This document shows positions 35,492 to 46,373 of a stretch of 64,000 bases of DNA, piece after piece. The stretch's first letter is position 1, and each line of letters starts with the position of its first letter. This DNA comes from Trametopsis cervina (taxonomy: Eukaryota; Basidiomycota; Agaricomycetes; Polyporales; Irpicaceae). Below the pieces are notes generated by a model that saw only the letters and a list, made by a program, of their open reading frames with translations, searched no databases and was not told where the DNA came from. Both the position numbers and the translations under genes were made by a program. The DNA lies in contig MU278365.1 in the NCBI GenBank assembly GCA_022385755.1, positions 186,001 through 250,000 of the forward strand. The letters run 5' to 3'.

Positions 35492-36940
35492 ATGTCAAGC
35501 GGGACGTGTGAGCCAGTAAGACCGTTGATAATGCTATGTAGCACTCCTTAACCTTTTCCTAGACACACGATGTCTTTGCGGATGTCTTGACCGCCGGCCT
35601 GTGTGTTGGTCTTGTAATCTCCTATCTTCCCCAGGTAAGCTTACGCGCTCAATCATTGGAATTAGTGCCGTATTAACGATTTTTATCTATGCCAGCATCT
35701 ACGTATAATTTTAGCCAAGTCTTCTGAGGGCTTCAGCCCATGGTTTTTGTTACTCGGTAGCACTTCGACTGTGGCAGGAGTGTTGAACATGTGAGTAATA
35801 CACCCTTCTCATTTTGACCCGGCTGATGACCTTGCTCTAGTATCGTAAAGCAATGGTCAATAGTCAGATGTTGTCGCGTGCTTGTGGGCCCCCTTTCCTA
35901 CGAACTCGCGGTAGCTATGCTAACTCGCTACAGAGTGTAGGCAACTGCATTGAGGCCACAGCCGGGATATTCCAACTCGGCATACAATGGTTCTGCTTCA
36001 CCATGATGTGAGAGAGTACGCTATGTCTTATCCGTCTGCTTACAGAACATGCTTAGATTAGTTCTTTACATGGTCTATTATCCTCAACATCTCAAGTTCG
36101 CAAGCGTGACTGTGGACGATAGGACCGTCAAGACGCAAATCAAGCAAGATGCCTGGCGGCTTTCAATAACGCTCACTTGGGTCGTGTTTATCTTCACGTA
36201 AGCAATTTGAGGTGTCGTTTGGCCTGCGTTGACGACGCTATATGGATTTATTAGTGTTTTCTTTGCGTTCGTCACTTTCCTGCTCCTTGGAACGGAAAGC
36301 TCCCCTGATTCAGAGCGGCTTACGTGGTGGGCAACGTTCTTGGGGCTGAGCTCTACCGCCCTGGCAGCCTTCCAGTATCTGCCACAAATAGCGCACACCT
36401 ACAAGCATAAACTAGTTGGCGCTTTGAGTATCCCTATGATGCTTATACAAACCCCTGGAGCTATATTGATGGTGACCAGCATCGCAATCAGGTATGAAAC
36501 AGTAATCCCCTGGCATCTATTTGCCGAGACTAACGATCACTTCTCTCACAGACCCGGCACGAACTGGACGAGTGAGTATTTTGTATTGCGAGGTTCGTAG
36601 CAGAGAGCTAAGGATTACTGCAGCATGGTCTCCGTACGCAGCTGCTGGATTACTGCAGGGGATTCTCCTAGTGATGTGCATCATGTGGAAGCTGCGCCAA
36701 CACAGACTAAAGATCGACGACTTCGGGAACCCGCTGGTGGACGAACAGCCCGACTTCGCAGACTCTCCCATCACAGTTACCCAGGGCCCCGCGGATGGTG
36801 AGGACGTGCAGGACGCGGTTAGTGCCGCAGTCCAAACGGACATTCACTGGTCCAATGAGGATGCGAACGAGGAGTCGCCCTTACTGAAGCAAGATTCGGC
36901 TACCAAAGGGCGGAGCTGGTTCGGCTGGCTGCGTAGATGA
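35492..36940 (+). CDS. PQ-loop repeat membrane protein
   Basis: A roughly seven-helix protein of the PQ-loop family, which includes lysosomal/vacuolar amino-acid exporters (cystinosin, Ypq) and MPDU1. Exon 1 is only 24 nt (35492-35515, MSSGTCEP). It is spliced with GTAAGA..CCTAG to THDVFADVLTAGLCVGLVIS, the only start that keeps frame. Two PQ motifs are visible, YLPQHLRIILAKSSEGFSPW and QYLPQIAHTYKHKLVGALSI, each at the start of a three-helix repeat. Several more short introns follow. The C-terminal tail is cytosolic, acidic, and ends SWFGWLRR; it contains ESPLLKQ, which resembles a dileucine-type sorting signal (E..xLL) for vacuolar membranes. Substrate unknown. Confidence 0.85.
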
Positions 36941-37864
36941 CCACAGCTATTCGGAGGTGGAATTCGGATATGATACTATCTTTTTACTGACTATTGACCT
37001 TCTAATCCACGCCTTTCATGTTGCTCGGATCCCATGATCTCCGTATAACGGATATTGATGTAGATGTCCACCACGCATGGAAGCAGCGGCATCCGCTTAG
37101 CTGTTCTTTTTCGCTGCTGTGTGCCCAGATACAGTGAGTGGGATGAGAGTTTTATGTACACAACAGCACGAAGAACGCATGGTGAACGGCTTTGTGGTTC
37201 ATTAGGATGCGTGCGACCTAAGAAGCGCCTCGGTCAACTTGATGGGCATGAGACCGCATCCCGTCTTCACGTTCCTCTGTCATGCTTCGCGATCTTCACC
37301 TCGTTTTAGCACGGACTTGTGTTGTCTCAAGCCAACGTAACAGAGACGTAGTCCACCGTGCCTACAACTCTTGACAGCAGCGATACATACAATCAGCAAC
37401 ATCATCGCTGACATAGACTGCGACGTGGCAACCCGCGACGAACTGTCGTTGCCTCATAGTGGTCTGATCTTCTAGTAGATGCAATGCGTCAGCCAAGCGT
37501 TTCTGCAATCTTGCTGGATGCAGCATGCCTGGTGCGGTCCTACGGGCGATCGCCGTGGCTGCGGAGGAGACTGTCCGTGCACTCGAGTATTCTGGACGGA
37601 GTAGCGTCCCTTACTTTCTCTAGTTTGCTTGGCTGGTCCACGACGAGAGTGTACGATGACATGCTGTATGCATGCCTTGCAATTCAGGACGAATTCATGC
37701 CTCCTTTTACGGGATGACTAACTGGAGGCGCCCATAGGTTTCATATACTTTCCTCTTTTGTCGGCGGGCTTCTTCCGAGGTCGCGCTAGTGCCAGGCCGG
37801 CCGCGTTTTGGTATATCTTGCCATCGCCAGATATTTTCGCCCATCTCCCACCTTTCCACTCGCC
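36941..37864. other. Intergenic, no supported gene
   Basis: About 920 bp between the PQ-loop gene and the UDP-glucose dehydrogenase gene. Short frames only. It should hold the 3' end of the first and the promoter of the second gene. Confidence 0.5.
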
Positions 37865-39664
37865 ATGGCCCCCGTTACCGTGAAGAAGATCTGTTGCAGT
37901 GAGTACATCCTCTAGAAACTGCACGCAAGAGCTGAAATGACACTTTACAGTTGGTGCTGGTTATGTCGGTTAGTGTAGCTCAGTGAGCATACAATAGGCA
38001 ACCCACTCATGAGCTGGCATAGGTGGCCCGACGTGTGCAGTCATTGCACTTAAGTGCCCCCATATACAAGTCACCATTGTCGACTTGAACCAAGCGCGTA
38101 TCGACGCGTGGAACAGCCCTGACTTTGCCCTGCCCATCTACGAGCCCGGTCTGGTCGACGTCGTCAAGGCGTCCCGCGGACGCAACCTCTTCTTCTCCAC
38201 CAACGTGGACAAGGCTATTCAGGAGGCTGACCTCGTTTTCGTCAGCGTGAACACGCCTACGAAGAAGAGCGGTGTGGGTGCTGGTTTCAGTGCTGACTTG
38301 CAGTGCGTATTTTACGTAACTTGTCTGCGTGTAGAACAATTATTAACGTCTGCATTAGCTACGTGGAGTCCGCGACGCGTCGTATTGCCGCTGTTGCCCA
38401 ATCCTCGAAGATTGTTGTGGAGAAGTCGACTGTACCATGCCGCACGGCAGAATCTATGCGTACCATCCTTGAGGCGAACTGCAAGCCCGGCTGCCACTTC
38501 GACATTCTCTCTAACCCCGAATTCTTGGCGGAGGGAACCGCCATTGATGATCTCTTCAAGCCTGACCGTGTCTTGATCGGTTCGCTCCAGACACAGGAGG
38601 GTAAGGATGCTTGTGATGCTCTGGCTAGTGTCTACGCCAACTGGGTTCCGTAAGTGTTTTGTCGTAACATGTTGCAGAAGCCTCATCTCATCCTCATCAG
38701 TCAGAACCGCATCCTCACTGTTGGCCTCTGGTCATCGGAACTCTCCAAGTTGGCAGCCAATGCCATGCTTGCACAGCGTATCTCGTCAATCAACGCGCTC
38801 TCGGCCATCTGCGAGGCTACCGGTGCTAACATTGATGAAGTCGCGCATGCCGTCGGTTACGACTCTCGAGTCGGCCCCAAATTTCTTCGCGCATCTGTCG
38901 GCTTCGGTGGCTCATGCTTCCAGAAGGACATTCTCAACCTCGTCTACCTTAGCGAGAGCCTGCACTTGCCCCAGGTCGCTGCTTACTGGCGTCAGGTCGT
39001 TGAGATGAACGAGTACCAGAAGAGCAGGTTCTCGAAGACTGTCGTTGACACCTTGTTCAACACCATCACTGGCAAGGTATGTGATGGCATCCGAGAAGTC
39101 GCCCGTTGTACTGAATATCTTGATTGTGTTTTAGCACATTGCTGTCATGGGATTCGCGTTCAAGGCAGACACTGGTGACACCCGTGAATCGCCTGCCATT
39201 TCCCTCGTTCGCGATTTCCTCATTGAGCGCGCATACGTGACCATCTACGACCCGAAAGTTGAGGCTGAGCAGATCTGGCTGGATCTGGCTGAGGCTTTGC
39301 CCAGCATGCCTCTCGAGCAAAGTATGTTTCGATCTTACTCTGATCAGCAATGTCGTCTAACCCAGAATGTGCTATAGTCAAGAAGCAGGTTACCCTTGCC
39401 CCCTCCGCCCTCGAGGGCTGCAAGAACAAGGAGGCTATCGTCATCGCTACTGAGTGGAAGGAGTTCCGTGACATCGATTGGCAAACTGTCTACGACAACA
39501 TGAACAAGCCTGCTTTCGTCTTCGATGGCCGTCTAATTCTCGACGCTGACAAGCTGCGCAAGATTGGGTTCAACGTAAGCGTTGTTTTTCCATCTTACAT
39601 AAAAGCAAACCCGCTTACAGATGTTTATCGCCAGGTCACTGTCATCGGCCGCGGCAGCCAGTAA
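37865..39664 (+). CDS. UDP-glucose 6-dehydrogenase
   Basis: Oxidises UDP-glucose to UDP-glucuronate with two NAD+, the precursor of UDP-xylose and of acidic wall or capsule polysaccharide; cytosolic. Seen: the NAD-binding start [20 protein letters not shown] (split by two introns of about 50 nt), then [43 protein letters not shown] and [20 protein letters not shown]. The catalytic segment [16 protein letters not shown] carries the active-site Cys, and the C-terminal UDP-binding half includes [15 protein letters not shown] and IATEWKEF. The stop TAA is at 39662-39664. No residue of the active site is missing. Confidence 0.96.
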
Positions 39665-40193
39665 AATCATAGACCTCGCTTTTTCTCCCTCCTCGGTTTG
39701 GCATCGCTTTCATTTCCCATGGACTCTAATACGAAGCTCGTGAAATACAATCGACAGATAATATATGGCTGCTAATAGCCAGGCGATACCACATTCAGGA
39801 TATAGAAAATGGATTCTCTCTAGTTGTGTAGAACATGTCACAGACATACAGTATTGTAGTTCCACGCTGTCGCTAGCAGACTGTTCAGACTGAAGTAGAA
39901 GGGTAAGACATTCGAAACGATGATAAGTCTGATCCTGCGTGCACTTCTGCCAACTGGCGAATCGCCGTTCGGCCGTAATTATTCATCACGCGCGCTGCGC
40001 GCCAACCGACGGCTGCAAAAAATGCTGACTAATCATGTTTACATAAACGGCAGTGACCATGTATATGAGCGTCCCACCCCTCTTCCAGGTCGTCTGCACC
40101 ACTGCGTCTCCCGGTCGTTGTCGTTTTTATATCCCTTTCCACCGCTCACGACGGCGACTACGACTACCTGAACGACAAGTGAAGCGACGTACG
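39665..40193. other. Intergenic: promoter of LCB2
   Basis: About 530 bp between two plus-strand genes; no coding frame supported. A CT-rich leader (40080-40150) precedes the ATG. Confidence 0.45.
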
Positions 40194-42341
40194 ATGCCTT
40201 CTCCCATGGCCGTGAAGCCAGCGTCGCCGACGCCGTCTATGTTCAAGAAGAAGTCCGTCCCGACCTTGAACACAGCAGCGTCGTATTTGTCGGCGGTGTC
40301 AGAAGCAGATGCACGCGCGAGGGCGCACGGAGGTACCCCCAACTCAACGCCGGCGTTGTCGCTATCGTCATCCATAACGTCCTCTTCAGAAGACACGGTG
40401 TTGCACGAAGACAACGACAACGAAGACGGTCTCGCGTACCCCAAGAACCCGCCGACCTCTGAGCAGACGTTTACAACTGTTCACACCGAGTTTGGTCACT
40501 GTGCGAACGAGGACTTCCGGTTCACATCGAAGTATAACACAGAACACCCCGTGAAGGGCGTCGTCGAGCAGGACCCGCCGTACTACATCCTTTTGACGCT
40601 TTATCTGAGCTATCTCGTCATTATTGTGTTCGGTCACATTCGCGATTTCTTTGGCAAGCGTTTCAAGTATGCGGACTACAAGCACTTGTTATCACACGAT
40701 GTGCGTTGAAGTTTCTACATTCTCGGTCACATACCGGGCAACTTACGCGACACGTATGACAGGGCTACGCTGCTTTGAACTCTGACTTTGACTCGTTCTA
40801 TACGCGTCGGTTGAAGCTGCGCATCGATGATTGCTTCTCGTATCCCACGACTGGTGTTCCTGGCCGAACGATCCAGCTTCTCGACCGCTACTCAGACGAC
40901 CAAAACAAGACGATGATCCCTACGGGCGGGAGAACTCGTGCACTCAACATCTCTTCCTACAACTATTTAGGGTTTGCCCAATCGCAGGGTGCATGCTCAG
41001 ATGCTACCGTAGAGTGCGTCAAGCGCTACGGCGTTTCGGCTTGTGGCAGTCGACTGGAGGGTGGAACGCTTGACATGCATCAACAGGCTGAGACCCTCGT
41101 CGCACGTTTCCTAGGCATGGAGGATGCGCTCGTCAGCTCCATGGGTTTTGCAACGAACTCGACCATCATCCCCGCTTTGGTCTCCAAGGGATGCCTGGTT
41201 ATTTCGGACGAACTCAATCATGCATCTATTCGCTTCGGTGTTCGTCTTAGTGGGGCAAATGTCCGGATGTTCAAGCACAACAACATGACGAGCCTCGAGA
41301 ACCTGTTAAGGGAGGTTATCAGTCAAGGCCAGCCCAAGACCCACCGGCCGTGGAAGAAGATTCTGGTGATCGTCGAAGGTCTATACAGTATGGAAGGCAC
41401 GCTGGTCAAACTTCCTGCGCTCCTTGAACTGAAGAAGAAGTACAAGGTATGATGCTTCATTCTCGCCCTGTCTTAGATGCTGATGTGTTATTTTTGTGCA
41501 GTTCTATGTCTTCGTTGACGAAGCTCACTCTGTTGGTGCTCTTGGTCCGCACGGCCGTGGTATTACCGATTACTACAACATCAACCCCCGCGACGTTGAC
41601 GTGCTCATGGGAACCTTCACGAAGTCGTTCGGAGCTGCTGGAGGTTACATCGCTGGTAACAAAGCTATCATTGATCGCCTTCGTATTGCTGGTCACTCTG
41701 GAGCATACGCCGAGGCGATGTCCCCTCCAGTCCTTACTCAGGTTCTCGCCAGTATGGCTAGCATCATGGGCGTCAGCCTCCCGTCTGAGAAGTCAACTGC
41801 GTCTTCTTCGCGATCTCTCCTCCGCCACTCAGATAGCGGCATCGCGCCTCCTGTCGAGTTTGAGGCATGGCCAGGTCGTGTACCTGCTGCTGCGTTGCCC
41901 AACTGGATGGCTCTCCCCCAGTCCATGTGCGACGGCTCCGACAGCCAGATGCGTCTCCGACGACTTGCGTTCAATGCCCGTTACCTGAACCGCGGTCTCC
42001 GCAAGTTGGGATTCATTACCTATGGCCACGACGACTCCCCTGTTGTTCCTCTACTGGTCTTCCACATCGGCAAGATGGGTCTCTTCAGTCGTCTCATGCG
42101 CACACGTGCAACCCCCATCGTCGTCGTTGTCGTCGCCTACCCTGCCACACCGCTTGTCACATCTCGTGTGCGCTTCTGCCTCAGTGCATCGCACACGAAG
42201 GAAGATATCGACACGGTCCTGATAGCTTGCGACGAGATCGGTGATTTGTTGGATCTGAAGCAGGCCGTGGGCGAACGCTGGCCCGTGCAGGAGATCGTAT
42301 CCCGAGCGGTTGAGCTTGTCAACATGCCCGAGGTGCCTTAG
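40194..42341 (+). CDS. LCB2: Serine palmitoyltransferase catalytic subunit 2
   Basis: Condenses serine with palmitoyl-CoA, the first step of sphingolipid synthesis, in the ER membrane with Lcb1. Three exons (40194-40700, 40763-41446, 41502-42341) give 676 residues. Seen: a disordered N-terminus, the membrane helix YYILLTLYLSYLVIIVFGHI, the fold segment LNISSYNYLGFAQSQGACSD, and CGSRLEGGTLDMHQQAE. Next come VDEAHSVGALGPHGRG and the PLP-binding Lys in GTFTKSFGAAGGY (about residue 438). Between SIMGV and LRRLAFNARYLN lies an extra Ser- and Pro-rich stretch of about 50 residues (about 490-545) that separates two conserved blocks which in yeast Lcb2 are almost contiguous; this explains the length above the yeast 561. 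The start at 40194 (MPSPMAVKP) is the first ATG after an in-frame leader; 40206 is an alternative. Confidence 0.96.
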
Positions 42342-42814
42342 AGCGGTCGCCGTCACCTTAGCAATCGTCCATGCCGGTTATTTATTGCATTCAGACTATG
42401 CTTGGCTACTGTTTGGAACTCTTGGGCAACTTATGCTTACGCTTACCAACCCCTTCCGTAATGGATCTCTTGACTGCGCACTGCGTGGTTCGTTGTGTCA
42501 TCCCCATCCCTTCATGCCCCTTAAGCCTATACAATCCACCTTAGAAGGTGTCACGGTCATGGAACTTTCACGAATCGTACGCGCCACCGAACGATGTCCT
42601 GGTCGGCAATTCTTATGCTACTTACGGGTGCTTCCCATTTGTTCAGGGTTCTGTAGAATACTCCACTTCCCCACCCCGAGAGGCGTGTAATTTAGAATGA
42701 AAATTTGGCAGTTTCCTCAGCTTCATTTTTCGCAGACGGATAAAATGTGATAGTTCTTCACTTTCTATGGTCTGATACTGTAAATCTCTCCGAAATCCGG
42801 AAAACGTGTGGTCG
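42342..42814. other. Convergent intergenic region
   Basis: About 470 bp between the stop of LCB2 (+) and the stop of the next gene (-). Holds the 3' ends of both transcripts; no gene seen. Confidence 0.5.
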
Positions 42815-43656
42815 TTATTGTGATGTGAGTGGTACTCTGGCGCCGGGGAATGGTATAGAGGCGGTTCCCCGGCTATCCCACCCTAAGGCAGGATGAGGAA
42901 CAGGACTGGCCATAGCAGGTTTCAACCAAACAATCTTGTGCTCTACAGTTGCATACTTCTGCAGATCCGTCGCAGCCTGAGCACTGAACTCATGAGAATT
43001 TCTTAGCTGGTGAGGACGTCAGATCCGTGAAGACCTAATTTTGGGTAGAGATGATGAACTCACCTCGACAGTTGCCGCTCCTATCAAGACATAATATACA
43101 TCAGGGCTCTCGAGGGTCTGTCCCCCGAAGCCTCGTCGGTCGAGTCTGTTGATCAGTTCTTTCACGCCATCTCCTAGGTATTGCCTGCCTTCCTCGCTTG
43201 ACGCCTTGGTTTCCGCACGCAGAACATGCAAGACGGGCTGGTCGAGAGCGGTCGATTCTGTGTCGTAGTATATGTGGGAGACAGATGGTTCGGCGGAAAA
43301 ACACGCCGAGAGCTCGTCACGAACACCCGTGAAATTGGGGTGGTCGAGGAGCTCCTGATGGTGGAGTAATGATTTCCACACTATCGGGCGGGTTAGGGTG
43401 CGCACGGACAGTGGACCTGCTGATTCGCCTTACCTTGAATGATGCACCCATCATCGGTCTTCCCAACCTCGAGGCCGTAGTGTCCTCTGTGACCTCAAAT
43501 GGTTTGACGTTGCAGCCAATTACAAATAAAACGAAAACACACTCACGGCAAAGCGCCCCCGACCTCGCTGACCAGTCTAACGGCCTCGTCAAGATTCTTT
43601 TCTCTCGACGTACGCCCATGGGTGGAGAACATGAGAATCTCCACGACTGGCTTCAT
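42815..43656 (-). CDS. Small protein, possibly dimeric alpha/beta-barrel (ABM-like)
   Basis: Four exons joined by three introns, all with clean GT..AG ends and consistent phase. It starts at 43656 with MKPVVEILMFSTHGRTSREK and continues NLDEAVRLVSEVGGALPGHY, then GLEVGKTDDGCIIQVWKSLL and HHQELLDHPNF. Next come VSHIYYDTESTALDQPVLHV and SPDVYYVLIGAATVEFSAQA. The last exon, KYATVEHKIVWLKPAMASP to GARVPLTSQ, ends at 42815. The order beta-strand (VEILMFS), helix, strand (CIIQVWKS), helix (HQELLDHP) followed by a second similar half suggests a tandem ferredoxin-like barrel, as in antibiotic-biosynthesis monooxygenase relatives. No catalytic residue can be pointed out. Family identity is inference; the gene model itself looks sound. 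Confidence 0.65.
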
Positions 43657-43906
43657 GCGCGGACAGGGCTAGGTGGGGAAGATGGATCAGCAAATGCCTT
43701 GGACTGGCGAAGGGGCGGACGGGCGAGGTAAGTGGGTGGCTGGTTCAAAGCTGTCAGTTCTTGTATTCCACCATTTCCACTGTTGCATGACGTCACGAGT
43801 CGTTTGACGCGAGCTTACCGGTGCTTTGTTGGCTGGAGACATGGGTCGATGACGGACGAAATCAAGGAAGATGCATCGACAGCCATAATCGTATTGTAAC
43901 AAGGTC

Positions 43907-45666
43907 TTATATAGGCGCGATGGGTGCACTACCCTTCTCCTGCGCCGTCCTTAAACTGTTCGAAAGACGAGTAAGCAATGCATTCGCACAATAATTGACG
44001 GGAACCGTACCTATAGTCATCACCGTTTTGGGTGATATACCTCACCCAGGGCAATGCCTGGTAACCACTTTTCTCAACAATCTTCAGGTATCTCACTTGA
44101 ATACCTGAGACAGTGAAGTATGGAATCTCAAATTTGACAGTGATCGGAGCACGCTTGTCCATACTCTCTTGATCTACTTATGGGCTAGAATCAGCATGCA
44201 GAAGATGCGGAAACTAGAAAACGCTTGCCTCCTCGTACACTGGGGAGACCGAAGTGAGCTCGCATGAGGAACTCTCGTCCACCACCTAACTGCTTGATCT
44301 TCCAGACGAAGGCAGATTTGTCCGGAGCATATTGTACTGATCCGGTGGAAGCCTGAGAGGGTGCATGAGCTCCGACCACACATTCAATCTTGTTGTGCGT
44401 ACCCTGAACTTCGGTGTGTCAGCATCGTCCGGTACAGGCACATATATTTCGACGTTGTTCGCTGTACTTCTCCGCTTGAACTGGGCCTTCACCTTGACCA
44501 TATACTCTACTCGGCTACCTTTGTGGTGCTCAACCTATATGAAACGAACATGACATCAGGTATCCTAAGCATTGGTGCGAAGTAACATACTGCCGCTTCA
44601 ACCCATACTAACGGCTTGACCGGTGTGGAGAGACGATAGGACATCAGTTCGAACTCGCCATCCGGAGGAATGAAAGAAATCGTTCGATCATTCTCGAACC
44701 GCGACAGACGAACACATTGGTGGAACTTTACATCTTCCATCTCGATGGCTTTTCCTCTAGCCGCTACATACATCAATGAGTGATGCTAGTCTTCAACGAT
44801 CAGAAAGGGGCCTACCTCGTCCCGTACTCTCGAACATGACTTTATCGTTGAGGCCCAGCCTCAGCTCCGGCATGCCAGACAAGTAACATTTCATCTTCAC
44901 CGCACCAAGAATCTCTGATCGTACAACATTCCCATTCGCGTTGACCTGTGGAAATGATCCGTTACATCCTATATGCGTCATATATAGGTTCGCACTCACC
45001 AGCAAGTTCACACTTTCAATTACATCCAAGAACACTTCGTTCTTCCTGTATCGGATACCCTCCGAACGCCATGATACAGCATTGGTAACAGCAATAGGTG
45101 GTCGCACTTGAACCTCCAATTTGTACGACTCCTGTGTAATATACCTTCAAGCGACCAAGGTTAAGTCCGTGTCCATCTACGTAGTGAGTGAACGCAGATA
45201 CGCACTCTTGCAATATTTTGCTCTCGGTCGTCTGGGGGAATCCAAAGTCCATCATCTCGTCCATGAGCTCGTAGATGATCACGAAGTTGTCACGGATGGA
45301 CTCCTCCTCAAGCTCTTTGAAGTATTCGACCAATACTTGCACAAGCCGATGCAGGAATAGGATGATCTCAGCTGCATTGGTATTCCGTTTAGACAAAGCG
45401 AGGACTTGGAACAGATGCATGACGAAACGTAAGTGTCAAGCCATATTTCTATCATAAGAGGACGCACGATAGAGATTGGAATGTCGGATGTGCATGTAGT
45501 TCACGCCCTCCCGCGAGAAACATGGTGTTACTTGTTGATTCTCCTCTTCCAACTCCAAGACAATGGGCAGAAACTTCTCTATGTATGTCGAGGGAACGTC
45601 GTCGCGGTAAGACCGCTGAATGAGCGGCTTGCCCTTCAGGTCGAGAATGGCGATGAGACTGGCCAT
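43907..45666 (-). CDS. APM1: AP-1 clathrin adaptor complex, medium (mu) subunit
   Basis: Cargo-binding subunit of the AP-1 adaptor at the trans-Golgi and endosomes; reads YxxPhi sorting signals. Seen: the longin-like N-terminus [20 protein letters not shown], then [20 protein letters not shown] and [19 protein letters not shown]. The C-terminal homology domain runs from [20 protein letters not shown], through [20 protein letters not shown] and [20 protein letters not shown], to [20 protein letters not shown] and [17 protein letters not shown]. The last intron (GTACGG..AACAG) must be removed to give [16 protein letters not shown] at the C-terminus, where other mu1 proteins end soon after the conserved LRT. 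The stop is at 43907-43909. The start at 45666 is the universal mu1 start. Confidence 0.95.
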
Positions 45667-45825
45667 ACTTCTGCGTTCTTCTGCAGTTAGTTTGCAGTAC
45701 AGCTACACAAGGGGAGTCGGGTTCCCGCGATTACAGTGGAACCGGGACGAGGAGGGTTTCGATATGCGTATAGTGCTAAGAGCGAACTCACGATAGTCGT
45801 ACAGTGTTGCGCAGGAGATTCGGTG

Positions 45826-45869
45826 TAATTTAGCGGTCAGTAAATAATCAATTATTTACCGATAAATTA
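45826..45869. repeat. Imperfect AT-rich inverted repeat
   Basis: Arms TAATTTA-CGGT-AAATAAT: left 45826-45848, right 45851-45869, with a 2-base centre and a small bulge in the left arm. It could form a stem in RNA or mark the edge of a small element. A second GTAATTTAC pair in opposite orientation lies at about 46271 and 46313. Confidence 0.6.
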
Positions 45870-46130
45870 CAGTACTGTAGACTCAGTCACCTTCGCGAGT
45901 GGTCCGTCAAGCGCCCGTAGGACCTGCCTGCCAATTTTGGCGCACGCCTTCGAAACATTCCTGTGTGATAATACTGTATTATATATCTTCACGAGGACGG
46001 AACGGTGCAAAACTAACGTTGAGACGTCTGGTGGCTTTTTATATGGGGCGGTAGGGGCCATACCACGTAGCTCACGTTCCAGCCAGTTCTGTATGCGATG
46101 CCGACGCGCGCCTGTGCTGTACGCTTTCAC
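45867..46130 (-). CDS. Possible small protein, unknown
   Basis: A two-exon candidate. ATG at 46130 (MKAYSTGARRHRIQNWLERE) or a second ATG giving MAPTAPYKKPPDVST; a GTTAGT..CACAG intron (about 45960-46016) joins NVSKACAKIGRQVLRALDGP and LAKVTESTVL, stop at 45867. Splice sites are good and the residue composition is protein-like and basic, suggesting a small nuclear or mitochondrial protein. The stop coincides with the inner end of an inverted repeat. No family recognised; may be spurious. Confidence 0.35.
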   Translation of the reverse strand: MKAYSTGARRHRIQNWLERELRGMAPTAPYKKPPDVSTLVLHRSVLVKIYNTVLSHRNVSKACAKIGRQVLRALDGPLAKVTESTVL

Positions 46131-46373
46131 TGATGAACGGTTTATTCATGGTAGATGCACGACAGGAATGTTCATAACTCAATTTTTTGAGACGAACGGT
46201 GGGCACAGTATAGCGCTGATGCACATATATTTCCATCTATCTACATGGTCATCTCAAGGGTCACGGTAAGATATGTAATTTACTATGTAAACAATTCATT
46301 ATCCACTTACAGTAATTTACATCACCATTTCTAACATGACACTATTTTACTCGCACACCTTTCACCTTTGATC

